Assembly: GCF_963678425.1 (NCBI RefSeq)
Contig: NZ_OY782855.1
Coordinates: 1,984,001-2,048,000, forward strand
DNA: 64,000 nt
Direction: 5' to 3'
DNA from: an uncultured Bacteroides sp.
GTDB lineage: Bacteria; Bacteroidota; Bacteroidia; Bacteroidales; Bacteroidaceae
The notes under the pieces were generated by a model that was given only the letters and a program-made list of their open reading frames with translations, had not been told where the DNA came from and did no database searches. Within the stretch, counting starts at the first letter, position 1, and each line of letters starts with the position of its first letter. The translations under genes and the position numbers were made by a program. Of this stretch, positions 52,283 to 61,420 are shown one piece after another.

Positions 52283-52463
52283 CGAAAAAAGGTTCTTCGT
52301 CACTTTAGGTGCAAGCTATTGCATTAAGCTACTTATTTATGATTGTTTTGCAGACTTTTCATCAGATTCAAAAAATGGCTTATTAAAAAGCATGTAGAGT
52401 CTTTATTGAATAAGCATTTGAGACCGTTTGCTTGCACCAAAAGTGACGAAGAACCCGAAAAAA
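52283..52463. mobile_element. 165-bp MITE with 26-bp TIRs and 8-bp target duplication (ISL3-like)
   Basis: Terminal inverted repeats at 52291-52316 and 52430-52455 match in 25 of 26 positions (mismatch at 52307), beginning GGTTCTTCGTCACTTT. Both ends are flanked by the same 8 bases, CGAAAAAA (52283-52290 and 52456-52463). The 113-bp interior has no transposase ORF. Eight-bp duplications and GG-starting TIRs of this length fit the ISL3 family, so this is probably a non-autonomous element mobilised by an ISL3-type transposase elsewhere in the genome; the family call is inference. It inserted just downstream of the dnaA terminator. Confidence 0.88.
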
Positions 52464-52675
52464 TGCAAAACGATCTATCATCTCTCACTTTTTCAGGATA
52501 AGCATTGATTACAAGCCTATTAACTAGTGACAGATGCAATTTATCCATAACTGATCCATCACGATTCAGAGTCATCCATCACGGTTTTCAACATAAAAGC
52601 ACAAAAACTCGTCCCATATATTTATACTTTCCAAGGGAAAAGGCATCCCCCAGAAATACGAGTTTATCTGATTCT

Positions 52676-53419
52676 CTATAAAATAAAGCCTTGCTGTTTA
52701 AGAGCCTTGAACAAATTCTCTGACATAAATTCATTGTCTTTCTGGGTATATCTTACATCAGTAAAGACCTGTGCCAATGACTTCTTATTATTTTCAGCAA
52801 CAAACTGCTTGTTTTCAGGTAAGGATTCTTTGTAAGCATACAGCTTATCAATCATCTCATGTGTATAATCACTATAATGCTCTTCATGAATGATGGCTTC
52901 TATTGGGAGACGATCAACCAAAGGTGGACATTCATCAGGATATCCCACTGTAATAGTAGCAACCGGAAAAACCAACTTAGGCAAATGAAGAGTATCAATT
53001 ATCTGTTGTGGGTTATAAATAACCGTTCCCAAATAGCATATTCCTAATCCGGCTTCCTCTGCAAGTGTGCAAAAGTTCTGAGTAAAAATCAAAGCATCAG
53101 TTGCAGCGTTCATAAATGACAGGAAATTTGCATAACCTGGTTGAGCATCGCGGAATTCGCACCATTTACTAAAACGGTTAAAGTCTGCACAAAAAGTAAG
53201 CACAACAGGCGCTCCTTTGATCATTGGCTGATTGAAATGAGACGGAGATAAATTCTCTTTCATTTCCGCATCACGAGTAACTACAACACTGTAAACCTGC
53301 ATATTCCCAATGGTAGACACACGCGAAGCAGTTGAAAGCAGATCATTTAACAAATCAGGATTTATATCCTGCTGTTTATATTTTCTTATTGACCTTCTGT
53401 TCTTTACTGACTCTATCAT
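52676..53419 (-). CDS. NfsA/FRP-type nitroreductase family protein
   Basis: FMN-dependent NAD(P)H oxidoreductase of 247 aa. The N-terminal signature MIESVKNRRSIRKYKQQDIN contains the Arg-Arg-Ser-Ile-Arg FMN phosphate-binding motif. ASRVSTIGNMQVYSVVVTRD, EEAGLGICYLGTVIYNPQQI and VATITVGYPDECP complete the fold. The C-terminal extension (about 175-247) is typical of the NfsA/FRP branch. Physiological substrates (nitro compounds, quinones, flavins) cannot be told from sequence. A TATATTTG -7 element lies 12 bp upstream of the start codon, giving a very short leader. Confidence 0.88.
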   Translation of the reverse strand: MIESVKNRRSIRKYKQQDINPDLLNDLLSTASRVSTIGNMQVYSVVVTRDAEMKENLSPSHFNQPMIKGAPVVLTFCADFNRFSKWCEFRDAQPGYANFLSFMNAATDALIFTQNFCTLAEEAGLGICYLGTVIYNPQQIIDTLHLPKLVFPVATITVGYPDECPPLVDRLPIEAIIHEEHYSDYTHEMIDKLYAYKESLPENKQFVAENNKKSLAQVFTDVRYTQKDNEFMSENLFKALKQQGFIL

Positions 53420-53430
53420 ACTTTTTTTTG

Positions 53431-53438
53431 CAAATATA
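53431..53438 (-). promoter_or_regulatory. -7 element for nitroreductase
   Basis: TATATTTG on the minus strand; transcription would begin only about five bases before the start codon. Confidence 0.5.
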
Positions 53439-53651
53439 ATAAAAGAATCAATATTACAGTTTGATTATCAACGTTATATTCTTCTATAATTTATCTTTTT
53501 GGAGATAAAGCCTACATTTAAAATGAATAAAAATATCTTTTTTGGAAAACTTTCATCAATTTAAAAAAAATATACTCATTTGATTTACAGTGATATAGAA
53601 GTATAAAACGGAAAACTTTATTTTTATACTATATTTATTTTCTATTTTTAT
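53439..53651. other. Intergenic region, nothing recognised
   Basis: About 210 very A/T-rich bp between the divergent nitroreductase and nrdJ promoters. No NrdR-box pair and no cobalamin riboswitch core was found by eye here or in the nrdJ leader (53683-53767). Confidence 0.4.
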
Positions 53652-53682
53652 TTTGAAATAACGAAAAACATTCATAGATTTG
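53652..53682 (+). promoter_or_regulatory. nrdJ promoter
   Basis: TTTG (53652-53655), a 19-bp spacer and TAGATTTG (53675-53682), about 85 bp ahead of the nrdJ start. Confidence 0.75.
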
Positions 53683-53767
53683 CAAAACCTATTTAATACT
53701 ATTTATTATTATTAATAAGAAACCTCTACTAATTCTTTTATTAATAACAATATAATTCGAAAATATC

Positions 53768-56305
53768 GTGGAGAAAAACACTTTTTCTTATGACGAAGCG
53801 TTTGAATCATCCTTACAATACTTTAAGGGTGATGAGCTTGCAGCAAGGGTTTGGGTTAACAAATACGCAGTAAAAGACTCATTCGGAAATATCTATGAAA
53901 AGTCTCCGGAAGATATGCATTGGAGATTGGCAAATGAAGTAGCTCGCATAGAAGCTAAATACGAAAACGGTCTTAGTGCTCAAGAACTTTATAATCTCTT
54001 TGATCATTTCAGATACATTGTTCCACAGGGAAGTCCAATGACTGGCATTGGAAATAATTATCAGGTAGCTTCATTATCAAATTGTTTTGTAATTGGAGTA
54101 GATGGCTCAGCCGACTCTTACGGAGCAATCATTAAGATTGATGAAGAGCAGGTGCAATTAATGAAAAGACGAGGTGGTGTAGGTCACGATCTTTCACACA
54201 TTCGTCCGAAAGGATCACCCGTTAAGAATTCAGCACTAACCTCTACAGGCATTGTTCCTTTTATGGAACGCTATTCAAACTCCACCCGAGAAGTAGCACA
54301 AGACGGTCGACGCGGCGCGTTAATGTTGAGTGTATCTATTAAACATCCGGATTCGGAATCGTTTATTGATGCAAAGATGACGGAAGGAAAAGTTACGGGA
54401 GCAAATGTTTCCGTTAAACTGGACGATGATTTTATGTCGGCAGCAGTTGAGCAACGTCCTTACAAACAGCAATACCCTATCGATTCAGCTAATCCAACTA
54501 CAGTTAAAGAGATAAACGCCTCTGCTCTTTGGAAGAAGATAGTTCACAATGCATGGAAGTCTGCTGAACCAGGAGTTTTATTCTGGGATACAATTATCAA
54601 AGAGTCTGTACCCGATTGCTATGCTGACCTTGGATACAAAACCACGTCTACTAATCCTTGTGGAGAGATTCCATTGTGTCCTTACGACTCCTGCAGGTTA
54701 TTAGCTATTAATCTATATTCCTATGTGGTAAAACCATTTACCAAGGATGCTTATTTTGACTATGACTTATTCAAAAAGCATGTAGCACTGGCACAACGCA
54801 TTATGGATGATATTATTGATCTGGAACTGGAAAAGATCGAACGTATCATTACGAAAATAGATTCTGACCCGGAATGTGAAGAAGTAAAACATGCAGAAAG
54901 ATTGCTCTGGCAGAAGATTTACACGAAAAGTAGTCAAGGAAGACGTACTGGTGTAGGAATCACTGCAGAAGGTGATATGCTGGCCGGATTAGGTTTAAGA
55001 TATGGAACAGAAGAAGCTACCTCCTTTTCTGAAGAGGTACACAAGATCATAGCAATCTGCGCTTACCGTTCTTCCGTTCAAATGGCTAAAGAACGTGGCG
55101 CTTTTGAAATATATGACTGGGAAAGAGAAATAAATAATCCGTTTATCAACAGGCTTAAAGATGCGGATCCCGCTCTTTACGAAGATATGAAAAAGTACGG
55201 ACGCCGAAATATTGCTTGTCTAACAATTGCTCCGACAGGAACCACTAGTTTAATGACGCAAACCACTTCCGGTATTGAACCTGTATTCTTGCCTGTATAC
55301 AAAAGAAGAAGAAAGGTAAATCCCAACGATGCTCAATCTCATGTTGATTTTGTAGATGAAACCGGCGATACATTTGAAGAATATATTGTTTTCCACCACA
55401 AGTTTGTAGACTGGATGGAGGCCAACGGCTATAATGCTTCAAAGAAATATACTCAGGAAGAGATTGACGCGCTGGTTGCTAAATCACCTTACTACAAAGC
55501 TACTTCCAATGATGTTGACTGGATGATGAAAGTCAAGATGCAGGGAAGAATTCAAAAGTGGGTAGATCACTCTATCAGCGTTACTATCAATCTACCTAAC
55601 GATGTAGATGAGGATCTGGTAAATCGTTTGTATGTTGAAGCATGGAGATCCGGTTGCAAAGGTTGCACAGTTTATCGTGACGGTTCACGTTCAGGTGTTT
55701 TACTTTCTACCAAATCTGATAAGAAAGATGAACTTCCTCCATGCAAACCCCCTACGGTTGTAGAAGTCCGTCCAAGAGTGCTTGAAGCAGATGTAGTAAG
55801 ATTCCAAAACAACAAAGAAAAATGGGTTGCTTTCGTGGGACTACTCGATGGAAGACCTTACGAAATATTTACCGGTTTACAAGATGATGATGAAGGAATT
55901 GTTCTTCCAAAAACTGTTACTCAAGGACGAATTATCAAGAATGTAGATGATAACGGGAACAAAAGATATGACTTCCAATTCGAAAACAAACGAGGATACA
56001 AGACTACAATTGAAGGTCTATCTGAGAAATTCAACAAAGAGTACTGGAACTATGCGAAATTAATTTCCGGAGTGCTCCGCTACAGAATGCCAATTGAACA
56101 GGCTATCAAATTAGTAAGTTCATTGCAGCTTGACAGTGAAAACATTAATACCTGGAAAAATGGCGTGGAACGCGCTTTGAAGAAATATATTCAGGACGGA
56201 ACTGAAGCAAGAGGAAAGAAATGTCCAAACTGTGGAAACGAGACATTAATTTATCAGGAAGGATGTTTGATTTGTACTTCCTGCGGAAGCTCTCGCTGCG
56301 GATAA
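53768..56305 (+). CDS. nrdJ: Adenosylcobalamin-dependent (class II) ribonucleotide reductase
   Basis: Reduces ribonucleotides to deoxyribonucleotides with a radical from adenosylcobalamin (845 aa). Active-site elements are LSNCFVIGVDGSADSYGAI (first redox Cys), RRGGVGHDLSHIRPKGSPV, STNPCGEIPLCPYDSCRLLA with the Asn-x-Cys-x-Glu radical site, and ACLTIAPTGTTSLMTQTTSG. After the barrel comes a TSCPD-type region and a Cys-rich end (KKCPNCGNETLIYQEG, then LICTSCGSSRCG), probably a zinc site next to the redox-shuttle cysteines. The start codon is GTG at 53768 (MEKNTFSYDEAF). Monocistronic, with a good promoter and terminator. Confidence 0.95.
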   Translation: MEKNTFSYDEAFESSLQYFKGDELAARVWVNKYAVKDSFGNIYEKSPEDMHWRLANEVARIEAKYENGLSAQELYNLFDHFRYIVPQGSPMTGIGNNYQVASLSNCFVIGVDGSADSYGAIIKIDEEQVQLMKRRGGVGHDLSHIRPKGSPVKNSALTSTGIVPFMERYSNSTREVAQDGRRGALMLSVSIKHPDSESFIDAKMTEGKVTGANVSVKLDDDFMSAAVEQRPYKQQYPIDSANPTTVKEINASALWKKIVHNAWKSAEPGVLFWDTIIKESVPDCYADLGYKTTSTNPCGEIPLCPYDSCRLLAINLYSYVVKPFTKDAYFDYDLFKKHVALAQRIMDDIIDLELEKIERIITKIDSDPECEEVKHAERLLWQKIYTKSSQGRRTGVGITAEGDMLAGLGLRYGTEEATSFSEEVHKIIAICAYRSSVQMAKERGAFEIYDWEREINNPFINRLKDADPALYEDMKKYGRRNIACLTIAPTGTTSLMTQTTSGIEPVFLPVYKRRRKVNPNDAQSHVDFVDETGDTFEEYIVFHHKFVDWMEANGYNASKKYTQEEIDALVAKSPYYKATSNDVDWMMKVKMQGRIQKWVDHSISVTINLPNDVDEDLVNRLYVEAWRSGCKGCTVYRDGSRSGVLLSTKSDKKDELPPCKPPTVVEVRPRVLEADVVRFQNNKEKWVAFVGLLDGRPYEIFTGLQDDDEGIVLPKTVTQGRIIKNVDDNGNKRYDFQFENKRGYKTTIEGLSEKFNKEYWNYAKLISGVLRYRMPIEQAIKLVSSLQLDSENINTWKNGVERALKKYIQDGTEARGKKCPNCGNETLIYQEGCLICTSCGSSRCG

Positions 56306-56354
56306 TGCATTAGCGGTAACTATAGAAAAATAATTATAGTACATATCACGACTA

Positions 56355-56419
56355 AAAGCTGCCTAAAGAATATTTATCTATCTTTCAATAGAAAATAGTT
56401 CTTTAGGCAGCTTTCTTTA
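56355..56419 (+). terminator. nrdJ terminator
   Basis: Perfect 16-nt arms (56355-56370 and 56399-56414, core GCTGCCTAAAG/CTTTAGGCAGC), followed by CTTTA. Confidence 0.8.
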
Positions 56420-56632
56420 CAGAGAAATGTAGTTTTACTAACTGATTCTTATTCATTCACCCGAAGTAATAACAGAGAAGATTCACCTTCCTAAACAATT
56501 TACGAAAGGTCTTCAAGCATCCAAAACAAACGTTTGCATAAGATTTTGGGTTATAAACCTAATCTGAATATTTAGCATATTCAATTAATGATTAACATTG
56601 CATTGCTTTGGAATAATATAACATCTAATAGT

Positions 56633-59338
56633 ATGATTTTATCCTTTCATATAGAATACCGAACAAACTGGGGTGAAGAAGTCAGGATACTGGGTTCTGT
56701 GCCAGAACTAGGAAGCTGGGAAGAAGGACAAACTGTTCCTCTTCAAACAGTTGATGGAACTAACTGGAACATATCTAAAGAGATTCAATGTCCAACTGAC
56801 GAAGTTGTTAAATACACCTATTACATTTATAAAGACGGAGAACCGGTTCGTAAAGAATGGGATTCCTTCCCCAGACAAATCCATGTCTCATCTAATGAGA
56901 ATATTATATATCGCAATCTGGATGCCTGGAAAAACATTCCGAAAAAACAGTTCTTTTACAGCTCGGCGTTCACAGAATGTCTGCTTGCCCGCAAGCGTGG
57001 AGATAAGCAGAAGAGGAGCTACAAGAAGACCTTAGTTATCAAAGCTTATGCGCCACAAATCAGCAGCAATTTTGCTCTGGCAATTTCTGGCAACCAACCT
57101 TCATTGGGTAACTGGGATGTAAGCAAGGTTTGTGTAATGAATGATTCCAACTTTCCTGAGTGGCAGGTTGCCATTGATGCCGACCAGCTCACATTCCCCC
57201 TGGAATATAAATTCGTTCTTTATAATTTGAAAGAAGAAAAAGTAGAGGCTTGGGAAAATAATCCTAACCGGTATCAGGCAGATCCATTAATTAAAGATGA
57301 AGAAACAGTTCAGATAGCCGACAGGTATGTCTATTTTGATCTGCCGTTTTATAAAGCTACAGGTGTAGCTATTCCGGTTTTCTCACTAAAATCAAAACAG
57401 AGTTTTGGTGTGGGCGACTTCAGCGATCTGAAAATGATGATCGACTGGGCTGTTAATACGAATCAGAAACTGGTTCAGATTCTGCCCATCAACGACACAA
57501 CCATGACACATACATGGAAAGACTCCTATCCATACAACAGCATTTCAATCTATGCTTTTCATCCTATGTATGCCGATGTGTATAAGATGGGTAAATTGAA
57601 TGATCCTGAAAAAATGGCTTATTTCACAGAAAAACAAGTTAAGCTAAATACTAAGTCCACAGTAGATTATGAGGCTGTAAATCAAGCTAAATGGGAATAT
57701 TTCCGTCTTATCTTCCAGCAAGAAGGGAAAATGATACTTAAATCCGAAGCATTTATGCTGTTTCTCTCGGATAATCTGGAATGGCTACAGCCATATGCTG
57801 TGTTCAGCTACCTGCGTGACCAGTATAATACCCCTAATTTCCGTGAATGGCCTCAATGTTCCACTTTTAATCAGGAAGAAATTGAGAGTCTTTGCCAGCC
57901 AGAATCAAAAGATTTCGAAGAGATTGCTATATATTTCTATATTCAGTACCATTTGCATCTACAGTTACTCGAAGCATCTACCTACGCCCGCCAGAAAGGA
58001 GTCGTTCTTAAAGGAGATATTCCTATCGGTATCAGCCGAAACAGTGTAGAAGCCTGGAAAGATGCCCGCTATTTTAATCTGAACGGTCAGGCTGGCGCAC
58101 CACCCGACGACTTCTCGGCCAATGGTCAGAACTGGGGTTTCCCCACATATAATTGGGATGTAATGGAAAAGGACGGTTACAGCTGGTGGATGAAGAGATT
58201 CCAGAAAATGTCCGAGTACTTTGATGCTTATCGTATTGACCATATTCTCGGATTCTTCCGTATCTGGGAAATACCACTTGATGCCGTACATGGATTATTG
58301 GGACAATTTGTTCCTTCACTCCCCATGTCTCCGGAAGAAATTGAGAACTGCGGTTTGCCATTCAATGAAGATTTTTATACTAAGCCTTACATACACGAAA
58401 GTTTCCTGCAACAGATATTTGGTCCTCATACTGAATATATAAAAGAAACATTTATCCGTACCACTAGTCAATGGGAAATCTATGAGATGCGTCCGGAGTT
58501 CGATACACAAAAAAAGGTGCAGGCTTACTTCAGTGATAAGACAGATAGCGATAATATCTGGATTCGTGACGGACTATATGCACTTATCAGCGATGTGCTT
58601 TTCGTGCGCGATCGTAAGAATCCTACTATGTACCATCCACGAATCGCAGTACAGTTTGATTTTATTTTTCAGACATTAAACGATAATGATAAAGCTGTTT
58701 TCAATAAACTATACGATAATTATTACTATCACCGCCATAATAATTTCTGGCAGCAACAAGCCATGAAGAAGCTACCTCAGTTGGTGCGCAGCACACGAAT
58801 GCTTGTATGTGGGGAAGATCTGGGAATGATACCGGATTGTGTACCTTGGGTAATGAATGAGCTACAAATTTTAAGTCTGGAGATACAACGAATGCCCAAA
58901 AGCAGAAAACTGGAGTTTGGACATGTAGGTGATTATCCGTATAGTTCCGTATGCACTATTTCTTCACACGACATGTCTACATTGCGCGGATGGTGGCAAG
59001 AAGATTATCAGCAAACGCAACGTTATTTCAATAATATTCTGGGACATTATGGGGCTGCTCCGGAAAAAGCATCGGGTACGCTTTGTGAGGAAGTGGTAAA
59101 ACAGCACCTTTACTCCAATTCAATCTTGTGCGTGCTTACTTTGCAAGATTGGCTTTCAATCAGTGAAGAGTGGAGAAATCCCAATATAGAGGCCGAACGC
59201 ATTAATATTCCGGCAAATCCACGGCACTATTGGCGCTATCGTATGCATCTCTCCCTGGAAGATCTGATGCAGGCCGACAGTATAAATACTAAAATTCGTG
59301 AACTGATTGTATTAACCGGGAGAAATCCTGAAAAATAG
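56633..59338 (+). CDS. malQ: 4-alpha-glucanotransferase with two CBM20 modules (DPE2-like)
   Basis: Cytoplasmic amylomaltase of 901 aa for maltose and glycogen metabolism. Two N-terminal CBM20 starch-binding modules (about residues 1-100, LGSVPELGSWEEG; and about 130-225, ISGNQPSLGNWDVSKVC) precede the GH77 barrel. Catalytic regions are SYWWMK-like SWWMKRFQKMSEYFDAYRID (nucleophile Asp), VCGEDLGMIPDCVPWVM (acid/base Glu) and ISSHDMSTLRGWW. The tandem-CBM20/GH77 architecture matches plant DPE2. MILSFHIEYRTNWGEEV at 56633 is preferred over an ATG 15 codons earlier because the CBM begins there. Alone between two terminators. Confidence 0.93.
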   Translation: MILSFHIEYRTNWGEEVRILGSVPELGSWEEGQTVPLQTVDGTNWNISKEIQCPTDEVVKYTYYIYKDGEPVRKEWDSFPRQIHVSSNENIIYRNLDAWKNIPKKQFFYSSAFTECLLARKRGDKQKRSYKKTLVIKAYAPQISSNFALAISGNQPSLGNWDVSKVCVMNDSNFPEWQVAIDADQLTFPLEYKFVLYNLKEEKVEAWENNPNRYQADPLIKDEETVQIADRYVYFDLPFYKATGVAIPVFSLKSKQSFGVGDFSDLKMMIDWAVNTNQKLVQILPINDTTMTHTWKDSYPYNSISIYAFHPMYADVYKMGKLNDPEKMAYFTEKQVKLNTKSTVDYEAVNQAKWEYFRLIFQQEGKMILKSEAFMLFLSDNLEWLQPYAVFSYLRDQYNTPNFREWPQCSTFNQEEIESLCQPESKDFEEIAIYFYIQYHLHLQLLEASTYARQKGVVLKGDIPIGISRNSVEAWKDARYFNLNGQAGAPPDDFSANGQNWGFPTYNWDVMEKDGYSWWMKRFQKMSEYFDAYRIDHILGFFRIWEIPLDAVHGLLGQFVPSLPMSPEEIENCGLPFNEDFYTKPYIHESFLQQIFGPHTEYIKETFIRTTSQWEIYEMRPEFDTQKKVQAYFSDKTDSDNIWIRDGLYALISDVLFVRDRKNPTMYHPRIAVQFDFIFQTLNDNDKAVFNKLYDNYYYHRHNNFWQQQAMKKLPQLVRSTRMLVCGEDLGMIPDCVPWVMNELQILSLEIQRMPKSRKLEFGHVGDYPYSSVCTISSHDMSTLRGWWQEDYQQTQRYFNNILGHYGAAPEKASGTLCEEVVKQHLYSNSILCVLTLQDWLSISEEWRNPNIEAERINIPANPRHYWRYRMHLSLEDLMQADSINTKIRELIVLTGRNPEK

Positions 59339-59366
59339 ATGTGTGTATAAATAGTTTAATTGAAAG

Positions 59367-59397
59367 AAGAGTGCCGATCTGATCGGCGCTCTTTTTT
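59367..59397 (+). terminator. malQ terminator
   Basis: Arms AAGAGTGCCGATC (59367-59379) and GATCGGCGCTCTT (59381-59393, one G-U pair) with six Ts. Confidence 0.85.
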
Positions 59398-59412
59398 ATT
59401 CCAGGTAAATGG

Positions 59413-59442
59413 TTGGCATATTCATATAATCCCTTACTTTTG
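59413..59442 (+). promoter_or_regulatory. folB promoter
   Basis: TTG (59413-59415), a 19-bp spacer and TACTTTTG (59435-59442). Transcription from about 59450 would place the TGTACA array inside a 190-nt leader of folB. Confidence 0.65.
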
Positions 59443-59529
59443 CAATCAGTGAATCTTATCAGAGAATGTAGAGGAATTCTGAAAACAACAGGGTAAATTT
59501 ATCTGTTTAACTAGAATCTTTTCTATTCC

Positions 59530-59611
59530 CTTGTACAAAACATTGTTTTCTTCTGTACAGAAGATTGTTTTCTTTTGTACAAAAGAATGCATTTCCCTGT
59601 ACAAGAGAATA
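59530..59611. repeat. Array of four TGTACA palindromes, 22-bp period (folB)
   Basis: TGTACA cores lie at 59534-59539, 59556-59561, 59578-59583 and 59600-59605, exactly 22 bp apart. Palindromes such as TCTTCTGTACAGAAGA and TCTTTTGTACAAAAGA surround the middle copies, and the outer two are less perfect. Same unit and same number of copies as the lysS array (29761-29842). Confidence 0.85.
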
Positions 59612-59637
59612 ATAATGTTACTTAATAGAATTACAAA

Positions 59638-60006
59638 ATGAAATCAAAAGACATGTATATCTTCCTCAGTAACGTGAAGTTTTATGCCCGTCACGGAGTT
59701 GGAGCTCAGGAAAAGCTAGTGGGTAATACGTTTATTGTTGACCTGAGACTGAAGCTGGATTTCAGTGGAGCCATAGATTGCGACGATCTGAACTTTACAG
59801 TTAGTTATGCTGATGTGTATAAAGTAATAAAAGCGGAAATGAAGATCCCATCTCTCCTTTTAGAAAATGTGAGTGGAAGAATCATCAAACGATTGTTCGA
59901 GGATTTTCCTACGGTAGAAGCTATTGACCTTAAACTTTCCAAGCAGAATCCTCCTATGGGAGCGGACATTGATTGTGCAGGGGTAGAAATGCACTGCGAA
60001 CGATAA
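59638..60006 (+). CDS. folB: Dihydroneopterin aldolase
   Basis: Folate-pathway enzyme (122 aa) that converts 7,8-dihydroneopterin to 6-hydroxymethyl-dihydropterin and glycolaldehyde. The typical T-fold sequence is seen: IFLSNVKFYARHGVGAQEKL with the catalytic Lys region near the N-terminus, LDFSGAIDCDDLNFTVSYAD, LLENVSGRIIKRLFEDFP with the pterin-anchoring Glu, and the C-terminal KLSKQNPPMGADIDCAGVEM. Length is normal. It stands alone, with a long upstream region carrying the palindrome array, and converges on purA. Confidence 0.93.
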   Translation: MKSKDMYIFLSNVKFYARHGVGAQEKLVGNTFIVDLRLKLDFSGAIDCDDLNFTVSYADVYKVIKAEMKIPSLLLENVSGRIIKRLFEDFPTVEAIDLKLSKQNPPMGADIDCAGVEMHCER

Positions 60007-60076
60007 ATGAGAAATTTCTAGGTCTTAAAAGCCCTCTTTAGAGGTTTATACGTCAAAGGGAGATAATATAAAAAAA

Positions 60077-60117
60077 GAAAAGGCTGAATACAATTCTATA
60101 TTGTATTCAGCCTTTTC
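60077..60117. terminator. Bidirectional terminator between folB and purA
   Basis: Perfect 17-nt arms (60077-60093 and 60101-60117; core AAGGCTGAATACAA) with a 7-nt loop and A/T runs on both sides. Confidence 0.85.
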
Positions 60118-60138
60118 ATAACTAAAAGATCATAGTTC

Positions 60139-61410
60139 TTAATCTTCAGTATATCTGATAATAGTCTGATCTCTGTCTGGTCCTACAGATACAATCTTAA
60201 TAGGCACTTCAAGTTGTTCTTCCAGGAATGCTACATAAGCATTGAACTCTTCAGGAAATTCATCCTCGCTCTGCATCTTAGTCATATCAACTTGCCATGC
60301 AGGAAGTTCTACATAAACAGGCTCTACATTCTCATTGATATCATAAGGGAAATAATCAATTTCCTCGCCATTCACTTTGTATGCTACACAAGCTTTAATT
60401 GTTTCGAAAGTATCGAGTACATCGCTCTTCATCATAATCAGATTGGTAACCCCATTGATCATTACAGAATACTTTAATGCAACAAGATCAATCCAACCGC
60501 AACGACGTTTACGTCCTGTTACAGCGCCATATTCGTGGCCAATCTGGCAAATGGTTTCACCTGTTTCGTCAAACAATTCTGTTGGGAAAGGACCGCTGCC
60601 CACACGTGTGCAGTAAGCTTTGAAAATGCCGAAAACCTCTCCTATTCTATTCGGCGCAACACCAAGTCCTGTGCAGGCTCCTGCACAAACTGTATTAGAT
60701 GAGGTCACGAAAGGATAAGAACCGAAATCAATATCCAGCATAGTCCCCTGTGCTCCTTCGCAAAGAACGCTTTTTCCGTCGCGAAGCAAGTTATTTATTT
60801 CATGTTCGCTATCTACAAAATGAAATTGTTTCAGATATTCAATACCTTCAAACCAGTCTTTCTCAAGCTGAGTAAGATCATATTTATAATTAAGACTCTT
60901 AAGTATAGCTTCGTGACGAGCTTTTGCCTTTGAATAAATCTCATCAAAATTGTGAAGGATATCTCCCACACGAACGCCATTACGGCTAATTTTATCTGTA
61001 TATGTTGGCCCGATACCTTTTCCTGTAGTTCCAACCTTGGCATCTCCCTTAGCTGCTTCATAAGCTGCATCGAGAATACGATGAGTTGGAAGAATAAGGT
61101 GAGCCTTTTTGGAAATATGAAGTCTTTCTTTCAGATTGTGACCGGAAGCTTCAAGTGCTTCAGCTTCAGCTTTGAATAAAGCAGGATCTAATACAACACC
61201 ATTTCCTATGATATTCACTTTATCTCCCTGGAATATTCCAGAAGGAATGGAACGAAGTACATACTTCTGACCTTCAAACTCAAGTGTATGACCAGCATTC
61301 GGTCCACCCTGAAAACGCGCCACCACGTCATAGTTCGGTGTCAATACGTCTACCACCTTACCTTTTCCTTCGTCACCCCACTGTAATCCTAATAAAACGT
61401 CTACTTTCAT
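60139..61410 (-). CDS. purA: Adenylosuccinate synthetase
   Basis: GTP-dependent condensation of IMP with aspartate, the first step to AMP (423 aa). The N-terminal P-loop-like GLQWGDEGKGKVVDVL, the IMP-binding FQGGPNAGHTLEF, GTTGKGIGPTYTDKISRNGV and CEGAQGTMLDIDFGSYPFV are all present. GRKRRCGWIDLVALKYS and the C-terminal SVGPDRDQTI complete the family pattern. MKVDVLLG at 61410 is chosen; an open frame to 61485 would overlap fur and carries no homology. It lies 10 bp after fur, so the two are co-transcribed. Confidence 0.97.
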   Translation of the reverse strand: MKVDVLLGLQWGDEGKGKVVDVLTPNYDVVARFQGGPNAGHTLEFEGQKYVLRSIPSGIFQGDKVNIIGNGVVLDPALFKAEAEALEASGHNLKERLHISKKAHLILPTHRILDAAYEAAKGDAKVGTTGKGIGPTYTDKISRNGVRVGDILHNFDEIYSKAKARHEAILKSLNYKYDLTQLEKDWFEGIEYLKQFHFVDSEHEINNLLRDGKSVLCEGAQGTMLDIDFGSYPFVTSSNTVCAGACTGLGVAPNRIGEVFGIFKAYCTRVGSGPFPTELFDETGETICQIGHEYGAVTGRKRRCGWIDLVALKYSVMINGVTNLIMMKSDVLDTFETIKACVAYKVNGEEIDYFPYDINENVEPVYVELPAWQVDMTKMQSEDEFPEEFNAYVAFLEEQLEVPIKIVSVGPDRDQTIIRYTED

Positions 61411-61420
61411 TTTATTTATT

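Noticed and set aside
52554..52586. Direct repeat TCCATCACG(A/G)TT with 20-bp offset near the nitroreductase 3' end
   Set aside because: Only two copies, short, without link to a promoter or gene; could be chance duplication.
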